NCBI GenBank assembly: GCA_946537885.1
Contig: CAMNGC010000014.1
Coordinates: 1-55,862 of the forward strand
Direction of reading: 5' to 3'
Length of the DNA: 55,862 bases
Source of the DNA: an uncultured Clostridia bacterium
GTDB lineage: Bacteria > Bacillota > Clostridia > Saccharofermentanales > Saccharofermentanaceae
Of the stretch, positions 41,829 to 50,930 are shown piece after piece. The notes beneath the pieces are model-generated. The model saw nothing but the letters and a program-made list of their open reading frames with translations, was not told where the DNA came from and searched no databases. How positions within the stretch are numbered: the first letter of the stretch is position 1; the number at the start of each line of letters is the position of its first letter. Position numbers and translations under genes: made by a program.

Positions 41829-43052
41829 TTACAAATAAATCTTGAGCGTCAGCAAAGAATAGAAGAGCAAAATCCCCCCGAGGATCGCCAGCTGCTTGCC
41901 GCGATGTTCGGTAAGAAGGCTTACAAATTCGCGTACCGAAGCATTCGGCCAGAAATACCACTTTGTCGGAGCGCCGATACCGACAGCTCTCATCTTTACC
42001 AGTCTGGCGTAGGTTCCGCTTCTGAATACATGATAATTGGTAGTCGAGAATGCGATCTTACAGGCATCAAGACCCTTTTCGCCTTGTGCCTCAAGGATCT
42101 TGGCTTTGGAAAAGCGCATATTCTCAAGTGTGTCGGTCGATCTGTCCTCTTCTATTATCCGGTCTTCGGATATCCCATGTTCTATCAGATAGCGCTTCAT
42201 GGAGGAGCTCTCGGAGATGACTTCGTCGCTGCCCTGACCACCCGAAGTAATGAATATAAGCTCTTTTCCTCCATTCTCTGACTGTTTACGGGCAAATTCC
42301 ATAGCGCGGTCGATACGGCCTGCCAGAAGGGGAGTCGGGCTACCGTCCCGCCTTAATCCGCAGCCCAAGATGATCATATAATCCTTGTTATATTCCGGCT
42401 CATAAGTCGCGGCAATAATGTCTGCTGCAATGATGCCTATCAGCATGCTTTCGAAATAGATATAAATTGCGGCAAAAAGGTAGATCGCCACGGTCCTAAT
42501 AAGCATGGCTGAAGTATCGCCGCTTTCCCAGCCCTTGGTTTTGATTATAAAAAGCTGACCTGCAATAAGCATAAATGACAGCAAGATTCCCAGGATATTC
42601 TTAAAACTCCGGCTCTCGTGCATAAGAAGGACGATATTCGAGATGCAAAGACCGCCGGCAAAGACGAGCAAGAAGGGGAAGGATATATTCATAAAATTCC
42701 TGGCCGATTCCAGCAATATATGAAGGAAATCCTTAACGCTCTCGCTATCCTCATCGCATATGAGACTGACGGATCTTAATGCGTGAGTTATGATTATATC
42801 GACCATTATGATCCCAAAGCCTGTATAGTAGATGGTGTTGTAAGAATAGGGGTTGTAGCGCATCTGACCTATCAGAGCATTTACCAGCATGACAAGGACG
42901 GCAATGTAATACATCAGAAGCGTTAGGGATATGATAACTGCGTGTTTCTGTGCCCCGCCCATTACCAGCAGACCGATCACAAGAGCGACGACGACTGTCA
43001 GGACCAAGACATTATAAAGCTTAGGCTTTGTATCTCTCGTATCAAAATCCAT
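41829..43052 (-). CDS. Polytopic membrane protein with DUF218 (YdcF/ElyC-like) domain
   Basis: 407 residues. About six N-terminal helices (to about 225), then a DUF218 domain: YMIILGCGLRRDGSPTPLLAGRIDRAM, FITSGGQGSDEVISES, RIIEEDRSTDTLENM, then STTNYHVFRSG. A last helix lies at the C-terminus (LAILGGILLFYSLLTLKIYL). DUF218 proteins such as ElyC and SanA affect envelope assembly, but the biochemical activity is unsettled. It starts seven bases after the PHP gene with no clear ribosome site, so translation may be coupled. Distal gene of the partner-switching operon. Confidence 0.86.
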   Translation of the reverse strand: MDFDTRDTKPKLYNVLVLTVVVALVIGLLVMGGAQKHAVIISLTLLMYYIAVLVMLVNALIGQMRYNPYSYNTIYYTGFGIIMVDIIITHALRSVSLICDEDSESVKDFLHILLESARNFMNISFPFLLVFAGGLCISNIVLLMHESRSFKNILGILLSFMLIAGQLFIIKTKGWESGDTSAMLIRTVAIYLFAAIYIYFESMLIGIIAADIIAATYEPEYNKDYMIILGCGLRRDGSPTPLLAGRIDRAMEFARKQSENGGKELIFITSGGQGSDEVISESSSMKRYLIEHGISEDRIIEEDRSTDTLENMRFSKAKILEAQGEKGLDACKIAFSTTNYHVFRSGTYARLVKMRAVGIGAPTKWYFWPNASVREFVSLLTEHRGKQLAILGGILLFYSLLTLKIYL

Positions 43053-43059
43053 ACTGCGC

Positions 43060-43935
43060 TTATGCTTCGATGATATTTACATCATTCATGAATCTCTTAA
43101 GTCCCTCAGGATAAGAAGAAGGATCTGAAGGCAGGTTGTTATCACCCAGGACGATCATCTTGTTGTTGCCGTGATAATCGCTGCCCGCCGTAATATAAAG
43201 ATCGAACTGATCTGCATAGGAAAGCATCTGCCGGATGAGTCTTGACGTAAAACCGGAATAGAATGCCTCAACGCCTTTAAGACCGAATCCGATCAGTTTC
43301 TTAAGGCGGTATTCCATATCCTCACCTACTATCAGCTGATCTCCGCTGCCATAGAAAGGATGGGCCAGTACCGGTATCCCTCCTGCCTTAATGATAGCCC
43401 CGATCGCTTCCTCAGGTCGCAGATATCTGTTGGCTGTCTGAGCACCGTCAATATATTTGTCTATGGCCTCCGACTTATTCTTCGCATAACCGTATTTGAC
43501 CATCATATTCCCGATATGGGGCTTGCCGGGATTATCAAGAGCGTAGAGTTTTTCAACATCCTCATTGGAGAAAGTGAAACCATATGTATCTTTCAGATAT
43601 TCCAGACGCGTCTTCAGCTTATTGATCCTGTTGGCATGGCCTGACTCGGTAACCTCTCTGACGGCCTCATGACCTGCGTCATAACCATAGCCCAAAATAT
43701 GATATTTCCCCTCTTCGTCTTTACAGGAAAACTCCACGCCGTTAATAAACATCGGATCCCCGGGCTTTAGAATCGCCCTGATCTCAAGGCAGCCTTTGAA
43801 AGCGTCGTGATCCGATAACGCGAACAGACTTATCCCCTTTTGCCTAACTTTATCCAGGATCTCTTCAGGTGTGTCAGTACCATCGGAAACCGTCGAATGC
43901 ATATGAAGATCTATATGCGCGGGATAAGACATCAT
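43060..43935 (-). CDS. PHP-domain phosphoesterase
   Basis: 291 residues. Metal-site motifs of the PHP family: HIDLHMHSTVSDG, ALSDHDAFKG, GVEFSC, a His in LAHPFYG and the terminal GSDYHG. The arrangement resembles the YciV/RNase AM (5'-3' exoribonuclease / 3',5'-nucleotide bisphosphate phosphatase) group. Substrate is not provable. A GGAG is 12 bases before ATGATG, so initiation is somewhat weak. Follows the fusion gene by 21 bases on the same strand, so it belongs to the same transcript. Confidence 0.88.
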   Translation of the reverse strand: MMSYPAHIDLHMHSTVSDGTDTPEEILDKVRQKGISLFALSDHDAFKGCLEIRAILKPGDPMFINGVEFSCKDEEGKYHILGYGYDAGHEAVREVTESGHANRINKLKTRLEYLKDTYGFTFSNEDVEKLYALDNPGKPHIGNMMVKYGYAKNKSEAIDKYIDGAQTANRYLRPEEAIGAIIKAGGIPVLAHPFYGSGDQLIVGEDMEYRLKKLIGFGLKGVEAFYSGFTSRLIRQMLSYADQFDLYITAGSDYHGNNKMIVLGDNNLPSDPSSYPEGLKRFMNDVNIIEA

Positions 43936-43956
43936 GTAACTTTTTCGCTCCTATAT

Positions 43957-45546
43957 TCAGGTCTTCTTTACCATCTTGAGTATATTATGTCCTTCAGCAT
44001 ATTCATAAGTTACTTCATCCATAACTTTCTTGGTCATGAATATGCCGAGTCCGCCTACGTCACGCTCAGATGCTCCCAGGGTAACATCAGGATCGTCCTT
44101 CTTTAACGGATCAAAAGGCGTGCCCTTATCCATGAAGGTCAGCGTCACTTCCGCAGGAGAACCGTAAGTCTCGATCCGCAGGGTTGCATCCCCTTTACCG
44201 GGCGCATAAGCATAATGTGCGATATTGACATAGATTTCTTCTGCTGCGAGCTCCACCTGCATCATCACCTTAGGCGAACACTCGGCCGCCTCCATCCGCG
44301 ACTCGATAAACTCCAAGACCTTCGGCCAGTTATCCGTCTCGGCAGGAACCGTTATCTCATTTTTTTCGAAAAGAAGATCGTCCGTCGTCTCGACTAATTC
44401 TATCAACTCTCTCTTCCAGTTCTCGATCTCAGCGAGCGTCTCAGGCGCATCAAGACCGCCTCTTCGTATCGACATTCTGATAAGACGGGTATAACCCACG
44501 ATCCTTGCCTTATTGGCAACCGAATTGATGACTTCTTCATTATCGGTTCCGAGATAAAGACGCAGAAACTCCTTCCAGAATCTGCATGACGTATCGAAGT
44601 CAAATCCCTGGAATCGTTTAACATGTTCATGATCCATCTCGGAGAAACCGATAAAGGCATTGTAGATCGATGCCAGCTCAAATATAGGATAACCGTGAGC
44701 AAGCGTATCCATATCGATCAGAAGGACTTCGTCGCCCTGAAGCATAAGATTCTTGGTATGATAATCGCCGTGGATCATATGCATGTCCTGCGGAACAGCC
44801 TCCACCATGGAGCGCAGTTTATTGCCAATCTCCTCAGGAAGGTATTTCCCGGTAAAATCGACCCACTTAATAACAGTCTGTTTCATATCCGGAAGCTTTC
44901 CTTCCTCAACCACTGTACCGTGGATCCTTTTAAGCATGCGAACATACTCGTTTACACACCAGTCAAATCTGTCAGGGCGGGTCGCAAGGATATTGGAGAA
45001 AGAAGACGCATTAAGCAGCTCGAAAACAGACCCGTAGCTGTCACCTACCTTTACTACATCATAGGATATGGCTGTGGGGATGCCGAGTATCAGGGCGATC
45101 TTGGCGACCTCTCTCTCATGTTGGATCTCGTCTAAAGCATTGGCATTCTTATAGACTTTGACCACATTGTCGCTGTCGATCCTGTAGATCGACCCGTTTA
45201 CGCCACTGCCGATCTCCTCGCATCCCTCGATCGAGATAACCTTGTAGGCCTTCTCTACGGTCATCATCTGAGTAAATCCCGTCATGTCGAAGATCTCGTA
45301 TACATCAGGCTGCACATCTTTTATCGTAAGCGAGGGATTCGTCTTCTTCAGGTGAAGAAGAACACGAAGACCGGCACTGGAAATATATTCGAGTCCCTCG
45401 GCATTGACCGTCACCGGAAGCCCGGTTTGGCCGCCCAGGATCTCATCTATCTTTTTCTCGACTTCGGGAGAATTATTGGAATCGATTCTCCCTGACAATT
45501 CTATCAGAACCTGATCTTCAGTTTTCTTTCCGGTTACGTTATACAT
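43957..45546 (-). CDS. STAS / APH-like kinase / RsbW-like ATPase three-domain fusion
   Basis: 529 residues. 1-105: STAS anti-sigma-antagonist domain with the phospho-Ser motif YISSAGLR (Ser56/57). About 106-380: aminoglycoside-phosphotransferase fold with a G-loop (GSGVNGSIYR), Lys130 in VVKVYK, the Brenner motif HGDYHTKN (259-266) and the metal-binding DMD (278-280). About 395-529: GHKL ATPase of the RsbW/SpoIIAB type with N-box VELAAEEIYVNIAHYAY, FMDKGTPFDPL and GGLGIFMTKK. All key residues are present, so antagonist, kinase and anti-sigma-type kinase are tied together. The APH part recalls the TIGR02172 family (my recollection). No sigma factor gene is adjacent, so the final target is unknown. 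Confidence 0.92.
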   Translation of the reverse strand: MYNVTGKKTEDQVLIELSGRIDSNNSPEVEKKIDEILGGQTGLPVTVNAEGLEYISSAGLRVLLHLKKTNPSLTIKDVQPDVYEIFDMTGFTQMMTVEKAYKVISIEGCEEIGSGVNGSIYRIDSDNVVKVYKNANALDEIQHEREVAKIALILGIPTAISYDVVKVGDSYGSVFELLNASSFSNILATRPDRFDWCVNEYVRMLKRIHGTVVEEGKLPDMKQTVIKWVDFTGKYLPEEIGNKLRSMVEAVPQDMHMIHGDYHTKNLMLQGDEVLLIDMDTLAHGYPIFELASIYNAFIGFSEMDHEHVKRFQGFDFDTSCRFWKEFLRLYLGTDNEEVINSVANKARIVGYTRLIRMSIRRGGLDAPETLAEIENWKRELIELVETTDDLLFEKNEITVPAETDNWPKVLEFIESRMEAAECSPKVMMQVELAAEEIYVNIAHYAYAPGKGDATLRIETYGSPAEVTLTFMDKGTPFDPLKKDDPDVTLGASERDVGGLGIFMTKKVMDEVTYEYAEGHNILKMVKKT

Positions 45547-45613
45547 AAGTAAACCGTTCCTTTCATTCTATGTGCTTGAGCCCTAACGATCCGTCAGACT
45601 CATCTGCCTGTTT

Positions 45614-47362
45614 TTACTTGCCTGAGCCGTCTTCGCTTCCGCTTACCGGCCCTTTATATTCCATACACAGCATCGTCAGATCATCAAACTGATCGCTATT
45701 ACCGACAAACTTTGTGACAGAATCGGAAACCTTGCTCAGAACGGTCTCGGGACTTCCGTCAACCGCATCGTTCAGCACCTTGATCAATCTGTCCATTCCG
45801 AACATCTCGTCAGCTTCATTCGTAGCTTCAGGCACACCATCGGTGTAGAGGAAGAGCTTTGATCCGGGTTCCAGCTGCATGCTGTAGTTCTGATAGGTGC
45901 TCTCCTCGAAGCCGCCTACAACAAAACCATGAGAGTCCTTAATTGTCTTAAACTTTCCGTCTTTCCCCATAAGAACGGGATACTCATGGCCGGCATTTGA
46001 TGCGATAATCTTGCCGCTTGATATAGTCAGGATGCCGATCCATACAGTAACGAACATCTCTTCCCTGTTATTGGCACAGATGAGGCTGTTAGTGTATTCA
46101 AGGATCTCTGCTGGAGACTTGCCCAGCATCGCATTATTTCCGATGATGATCTTAGATGCCATCATAAACAGGGCCGCCGGGATCCCCTTGCCGGATACAT
46201 CCGCCATTACCATGCCGAGATGATCATCATCGATCAGGAAATAATCATAGAAATCGCCTCCGACCTCTCTTGCAGGCTTCATTGATGCATATATATCAAA
46301 TTCGCTTCTGTCAGGAAAAGCGGGATATATATTAGGAAGCATGTCTGCCTGGATCCTTGTCGCCAAGGACAACTCGGTAGCTATCCGCTCCTTCTCGGCC
46401 GTAACCGTCTTAAGCTGTTCGCTGTAAAGTCCCAATGACTTTTCCATATCCGCCAACAGCAGGCTCAGGTTCTCTATCTCATCTCCGGTCTTGATATTAA
46501 GGTTGGAGAAATGATCAGTCTTAATGACTCCATGCTGCCTGTCATCAAGATAACTCTCCGCAGCGCCCGCCACTTCATTTATGGGTTTAACAAGAGCTTT
46601 CTTCATATGACGGGTCTGGAGTACGGCAACAACAACAGTAAGTACTACTATCATCAAGCTGTACTGGATCACAAATTCCTTCATACCGTGGCGAACATTG
46701 GCAAGCGATACATCTGTAAGCACGAAGGCTTTCTTGTTGCCATCATCATCCAGGAAGGGATATCCGCTTGTGCAAAGCCAGCCGTATGTCTTGGTATGAG
46801 CTATATCGTACAGTGTTCCCGAACCATCCCAGTTAAGGAATTTCTTTACGCCTTTCCTCTTGGTTGATTCCCAAGTTCCCGGAGGACAGGCGGTATCTGT
46901 GTCATCCGGGTCCGCAATATATATAAGAACCTCGTCCTCCAGATCATACATGCCCAGATAAATATATTCGACATCACTGGAGTCCAGGAAATCCCTAAGA
47001 ACACTTATTACCGTCTGATAGTCTTCACGTTCTGTTATATCAGCGAAAACAGCCTGATATTCTTCACTATAGGGATCCGCCTTGATCTCATCGCTTAAAC
47101 CATGATAGCGATCCATTACTTCATCGACCAAAGGCCCCACATCTACTGTCTTATCAAGTATCGCCTGGGCGTTACGCGAGAGGTTATATGAATCCGAGAC
47201 GTAGCGGCTCGACAAGGCATAAGTATAAAGCCCCAATCCTATGATCGTAGCTATAAGGCCGAGAATGATACAACATCTGACTGTTGAATGAAAGATATGC
47301 GCTGCCAATGAGTAGTGGCGCCTCTCCCATTCACTCATTTCCCTAATACTTTTTTCCGGCAT
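45614..47362 (-). CDS. Membrane SpoIIE/RsbU-type PP2C phosphatase
   Basis: 582 residues. Helix about 32-52, an extracellular sensor (about 53-230, sCache-like with YIYLGMYDLEDEVLIYIADPDD), second helix about 235-252, HAMP (about 253-320), coiled coil, then a SpoIIE phosphatase domain: EVGGDFYDYF, MADVSGKGIPAALFM, ASNAGHEYPVL, YTDGVPEATNE and DQFDDLTML, including the Asp residues for Mn binding. It would dephosphorylate the STAS proteins upstream and downstream when stimulated. Start ATG lacks a strong ribosome site; an upstream GGAGGGGC is seen eight bases away. Follows the STAS gene by 38 bases. Confidence 0.93.
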   Translation of the reverse strand: MPEKSIREMSEWERRHYSLAAHIFHSTVRCCIILGLIATIIGLGLYTYALSSRYVSDSYNLSRNAQAILDKTVDVGPLVDEVMDRYHGLSDEIKADPYSEEYQAVFADITEREDYQTVISVLRDFLDSSDVEYIYLGMYDLEDEVLIYIADPDDTDTACPPGTWESTKRKGVKKFLNWDGSGTLYDIAHTKTYGWLCTSGYPFLDDDGNKKAFVLTDVSLANVRHGMKEFVIQYSLMIVVLTVVVAVLQTRHMKKALVKPINEVAGAAESYLDDRQHGVIKTDHFSNLNIKTGDEIENLSLLLADMEKSLGLYSEQLKTVTAEKERIATELSLATRIQADMLPNIYPAFPDRSEFDIYASMKPAREVGGDFYDYFLIDDDHLGMVMADVSGKGIPAALFMMASKIIIGNNAMLGKSPAEILEYTNSLICANNREEMFVTVWIGILTISSGKIIASNAGHEYPVLMGKDGKFKTIKDSHGFVVGGFEESTYQNYSMQLEPGSKLFLYTDGVPEATNEADEMFGMDRLIKVLNDAVDGSPETVLSKVSDSVTKFVGNSDQFDDLTMLCMEYKGPVSGSEDGSGK

Positions 47363-47400
47363 AACGCCCCTCCGTTAAAACACCGCTTGCCCGTAAATGA

Positions 47401-47700
47401 TCACTCTATCGTGAGGATATCGGCAAAACCCGTAACGTCCAGGATCTCCATAACAGTATCATTTACATGGACTACCTTCATTGAGCCCTGCCTGTTCATG
47501 ATCTTTTGGGAAGACAATAAAACACGAAGACCGGCCGACGAGATATAAGTCAATCCATCCATATCTATGGTAAGGTCGGTGATCGGCTCGATGGACTCCT
47601 TGATCGCTGCTTCAAAATCTGCCGAGGTAACTGAATCCAGCTTGCCGGAAACGGCTACAGTCATCGCTGTTCCGTCGATTTTCTTATTAATATCCAACAT
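47401..47700 (-). CDS. STAS anti-sigma factor antagonist
   Basis: 99 residues from MLDINKKIDG; GGAG is nine bases before this ATG, while the Met two codons earlier is too close. A lone STAS domain of the SpoIIAA/RsbV group: VAVSGKLDSVTSADFEAAI and the phospho-Ser motif YISSAGLRVLLSSQK. When dephosphorylated it would bind an RsbW-type kinase. Its core matches the STAS half of the fusion protein in the same operon, notably YISSAGLRVLL. First gene of the module. Confidence 0.93.
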   Translation of the reverse strand: MLDINKKIDGTAMTVAVSGKLDSVTSADFEAAIKESIEPITDLTIDMDGLTYISSAGLRVLLSSQKIMNRQGSMKVVHVNDTVMEILDVTGFADILTIE

Positions 47701-47759
47701 TTGCATTCACTCCTTGTAAATACGATTCGGATATATTATATCAATTCTATGTGATGTTT

Positions 47760-50078
47760 TCAGCTATTAAAGCTCACTGTCCCTTTTGCTCCGTTAACAG
47801 TTATAAGATCTCCCGTCTTAAGGATCGTCGTTGCATTTCCGCAGCCGACCACCGCCGGGATGCCGAATTCGCGAGCCACTATGGCAGCGTGGGACAAGGG
47901 CGCCCCGATGTCGGTAACGATGGCGGAGACTTTTGAGAAAACAGGGGTCCAGCCTATATTTGTCGCTGTTGTAACAAGGATATCGCCTTTTTCGATGAGA
48001 TCGATATCTTTTATGTCGGTTATTAGCTTAACCCTTCCGCTAACGCAGCCGGCCGCTCCGGGATAGCCCTTGATGCTCGCATCCCCGTCATAAGCCTCGC
48101 TTCGTCCGTAGATAAAATGATCATTACGCCTTCCGGGATCGGCCATCCATTCTTCCGGTATGAATCTTCCTGATATCAGATTCGGGAAAGTCGGGTATGA
48201 CAGATATTCTTCATACCTCCTACGCCGAGGCGCGAGCTTGGACTTCAGCTCTTTGTCCCCTTTCAGATAATCGAAAAGCTCACTGCAGGTAAACATAAAA
48301 ACATCATCGCCGAGATCGTTTATCCTCGAAGTCTGCAGGAGGAATTCTCTGAAGATGCAGAAGATCCATACCCCCTTGCTTCTGATGTCTTCACGGTAGG
48401 CATTTGCCTGCTTATATTTTGCTATAAGCTTTTCAACCTTTTTACGTTTCCCGGGATATTTGTCAGCCAATTCCTCCATAGCCTCCTCATAGGCTCTGTG
48501 CTGCTTTGCCAGAAGGGAGTGCATGTCTGTCGGATTCATCTTCTGATCATCTATCAGCCTTGAGACATAATCATCCTGTTCATAGGGACGAGGCTCCATC
48601 AGCTCCATCTCGTTGACGCAGCGATGACCGCATATCCTGATATAATCCTCCGCACTTAACTTACCCTTTGCCACATCGCTTATCAGCAGCAAGGGCTTCA
48701 TGGATTCAACTACCCCAAGACAGCCGCTTATCAGTCGTTCTGCCAATTCCTCATCGGTATACTTCGCGATCTTATCGGGAGTCGAGAAGAGCGGCACGAG
48801 TGAAGAACCTGACTCCTTCATAACGGATGCCAGACCGTCATTTAAGGCAGGCAACATCCTCTCTTCCCAATATGCCATCAGGGCAGGATTACTCTTCAGT
48901 GTCTTTATCTCATCGATCATTTCCCGGGCGATCTTATCCATGTCAAGCACCATCTGATGCATCTGTTTACGAGATAGCTTGGATCTCTTTTCCGGGAAGA
49001 TCAGCTTTTTTATTGCTTTAAGGAATGCTTTCCTGTCGAAAGGAGAGATCGGTATCTCAAGGTCGTCGGGGATCTTTCCCAAAAGGCTTTCTATCCTCTT
49101 ATAAGCCTTTCCCGGCTTGGCACCAAATGCCACCTGAAGTGATACCAGCACGGATATATTCATGTAGGCCTGACCATAGATATTATCCAGCCAGTCCGGA
49201 AGTCCCAGCAGGGAATTGATCCGTTCCAGAATGCTGAAGGTAATCGGTGACACCGGCTTCATGAAGATCTCTCCGACATTAGTCCTGGTAAGAAGCTTTT
49301 CAGACGAGAGGCTGCCGTTTATGTTGTAGGAGTCAATATCCAGTCTTCGAAGAGTCGTTATTGGACGGGCCTGAAGGATATAGACCTTGCCTTCCGCCAC
49401 CGCCCACTCGATATCCATGGGGACGCCATAGAGTTTACGGATCTTCATACAGTATCTATAAAGTGTCTTCGCATATGGCGCCATCTCCGCCGGTCCGTCG
49501 TAGCCGTAACGAATACTGTTGATCCTGAATACATAGGCATTTTCTGAGCCCGACACCAGAGCTTCCCCGGCCCCGTGAACATAATTACCGCTCATGTGAT
49601 CATCTGCTCCGCTTATGGCATCGGATGTGAAAACAACACCTGCGAATCTTGCTTTTACAAATCTCTGAATAACTACTCCGATCCTGTTATCTTCTTCAGC
49701 TGTTCCTTTATAGCCCCGGACTCGCTCAGAGTCAGAAGACCTCAGAACCTTCTTTACAGCATCTGCTATGTCACCCGGTCTGACGTCAGTGACAGTCTCA
49801 TACTGGCCTGCAAACGAATTCACTGCCCCATCCTCGTTAAGAGCTGAAGATCTTACTGCGTATGTGAACTTGTCATCCAGTTTCTCACACAGCTGTCTGA
49901 TCTCTTCTTCCGCATCGGCTTTTAACAGTCCCCCTTCTGCAGCGTCCGCCAGGAGTACATAGCCTTCGGGGATACGGATCTTTGTCTTTTGCAATATAAA
50001 TGCCAGTGACTTGGCTTTGCCGCCGGCTAATCCTTCCTGCTCCGTCTTGACTTCCCTAAGATCTGTCAGATATCTCAT
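47760..50078 (-). CDS. Rifampin-phosphotransferase-like ATP/PEP-synthase-family enzyme
   Basis: 772 residues. N-terminal PPDK_N ATP-grasp domain: GLAGGKAKSLAFILQ, TYAVRSSALNEDGAVNSFAGQYETV, VPMDIEWAVAEGKVYILQARPIT. A helical middle domain (about 265-640) has no clear motif. The C-terminal mobile domain has the phospho-His in TDIGAPLSHAAIVAREFGIPAVVG (His about 730). No PEP-binding barrel follows, so it is not a PEP synthase or PPDK; the order ATP-grasp, middle domain, His domain is that of Rph, which moves a phosphate to rifampin. It is somewhat shorter than Rph (about 860). It lies one base after its TetR gene. The acceptor may not be rifampin. Confidence 0.85.
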   Translation of the reverse strand: MRYLTDLREVKTEQEGLAGGKAKSLAFILQKTKIRIPEGYVLLADAAEGGLLKADAEEEIRQLCEKLDDKFTYAVRSSALNEDGAVNSFAGQYETVTDVRPGDIADAVKKVLRSSDSERVRGYKGTAEEDNRIGVVIQRFVKARFAGVVFTSDAISGADDHMSGNYVHGAGEALVSGSENAYVFRINSIRYGYDGPAEMAPYAKTLYRYCMKIRKLYGVPMDIEWAVAEGKVYILQARPITTLRRLDIDSYNINGSLSSEKLLTRTNVGEIFMKPVSPITFSILERINSLLGLPDWLDNIYGQAYMNISVLVSLQVAFGAKPGKAYKRIESLLGKIPDDLEIPISPFDRKAFLKAIKKLIFPEKRSKLSRKQMHQMVLDMDKIAREMIDEIKTLKSNPALMAYWEERMLPALNDGLASVMKESGSSLVPLFSTPDKIAKYTDEELAERLISGCLGVVESMKPLLLISDVAKGKLSAEDYIRICGHRCVNEMELMEPRPYEQDDYVSRLIDDQKMNPTDMHSLLAKQHRAYEEAMEELADKYPGKRKKVEKLIAKYKQANAYREDIRSKGVWIFCIFREFLLQTSRINDLGDDVFMFTCSELFDYLKGDKELKSKLAPRRRRYEEYLSYPTFPNLISGRFIPEEWMADPGRRNDHFIYGRSEAYDGDASIKGYPGAAGCVSGRVKLITDIKDIDLIEKGDILVTTATNIGWTPVFSKVSAIVTDIGAPLSHAAIVAREFGIPAVVGCGNATTILKTGDLITVNGAKGTVSFNS

Positions 50079-50079
50079 A

Positions 50080-50658
50080 TCAGTCCTCCAAAAGCAGATC
50101 GATCCTCAGATCGACATATTTTTTAAGTTGAGCTTTATCATCCAGATCTATACCGAAGCCCGCTTTCAGTTCATCCTTGCGGCAGATCAGCAGCTGCATC
50201 ATTGTGGACATCTCATAAGCGATCAGCATGCATTCGCTCTCGCTTTTACTCCCCCGATAATGCTTATAGACATAAGGATAACTGAATGACTGTCTTGTAA
50301 GATCGCGCTTAAATAAAACAAATGAGGTTATTGCCCTTGTAAACTTGTGATTCTCCACCAGGACCTGAGCCACCAGGAGATGCAGCTTTTTTAATATGTC
50401 TTTGGGAGACATGCCGGAACTTAAGATCTTCTGCACTTCCTCCGTACCGAGAAATGACAGGTATTGAGTCTGAAAAACCTGATAGATAAGATTCTCTCTT
50501 GAACCGAAGCAATAGTTTATCATGGATGCTTGTACATCGGCTGCCGCGGCGATCTGCCTTGATGTCACCGCCAGGGGATCGTCAGATTCCTCCATAAGCT
50601 CAAAAGTCGATTTAAGAAGTTTGTCCTTGGTGATCTGAAGTTTTGTATCCTTATCCAT
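50080..50658 (-). CDS. TetR-family repressor of the Rph-like gene
   Basis: 192 residues. HTH at about 10-58: TKDKLLKSTFELMEESDDPL, VTSRQIAAAADVQASMINYCFGSRENLIYQV. The C-terminal ligand domain is helical and not assignable. The start lies 28 bases after a perfect 20-bp palindrome (50686-50705) that overlaps its promoter region, so autorepression together with control of the downstream gene is likely. GGGAC precedes ATG weakly. Confidence 0.9.
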   Translation of the reverse strand: MDKDTKLQITKDKLLKSTFELMEESDDPLAVTSRQIAAAADVQASMINYCFGSRENLIYQVFQTQYLSFLGTEEVQKILSSGMSPKDILKKLHLLVAQVLVENHKFTRAITSFVLFKRDLTRQSFSYPYVYKHYRGSKSESECMLIAYEMSTMMQLLICRKDELKAGFGIDLDDKAQLKKYVDLRIDLLLED

Positions 50659-50685
50659 GGTCCTGTCCCGAATCCCTTTCGATAT

Positions 50686-50705
50686 TTATTGAACGCGTTC
50701 AATAA
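50686..50705. promoter_or_regulatory. Perfect 20-bp palindrome, TetR operator
   Basis: TTATTGAACGCGTTCAATAA lies between the -10 box and the start codon of the TetR gene. Size, symmetry and place are typical of a TetR-family operator. Confidence 0.85.
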
Positions 50706-50708
50706 CAA

Positions 50709-50736
50709 GGATAACACAGAGCCTGAGAACTGACAA
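50709..50736 (-). promoter_or_regulatory. Probable promoter of the TetR/Rph-like operon
   Basis: Read on minus: TTGTCA (50736-50731), 16 bases, TTATCC (50714-50709). The palindrome follows immediately. Confidence 0.5.
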
Positions 50737-50860
50737 GTGTCGCTTAATCTATTTGAAATCAAGCGGGATCAGAAATTTGTTAGTTCTTCACGGGATCATA
50801 GGGATTCTCCACCGACAGATTGGCTGATGTGAGTTTTTGGACTCTTGGCTCCGCCCTCGC

Positions 50861-50900
50861 CGTCAACAGATTTGCGGTCTGGAGACCATTTCTGTTGACG
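50861..50900. other. Two-tier stem-loop after the deacetylase gene
   Basis: CGTCAACAGA (50861-50870) pairs with TCTGTTGACG (50891-50900); inside GGTCT-GG-AGACC pairs again. No T tract is near. It lies between a deacetylase stop and a TetR promoter, in a 175-base gap with no gene. It may be a terminator or processed RNA end. Confidence 0.5.
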
Positions 50901-50930
50901 CTTCATAATTAATTAAACGGATACGGGTGA

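Noticed and set aside
41593..41961. 122-codon minus-strand frame over the repeat element and the end of the DUF218 gene
   Set aside because: It overlaps a real gene by more than 100 bases and its central part is only the translated repeat.
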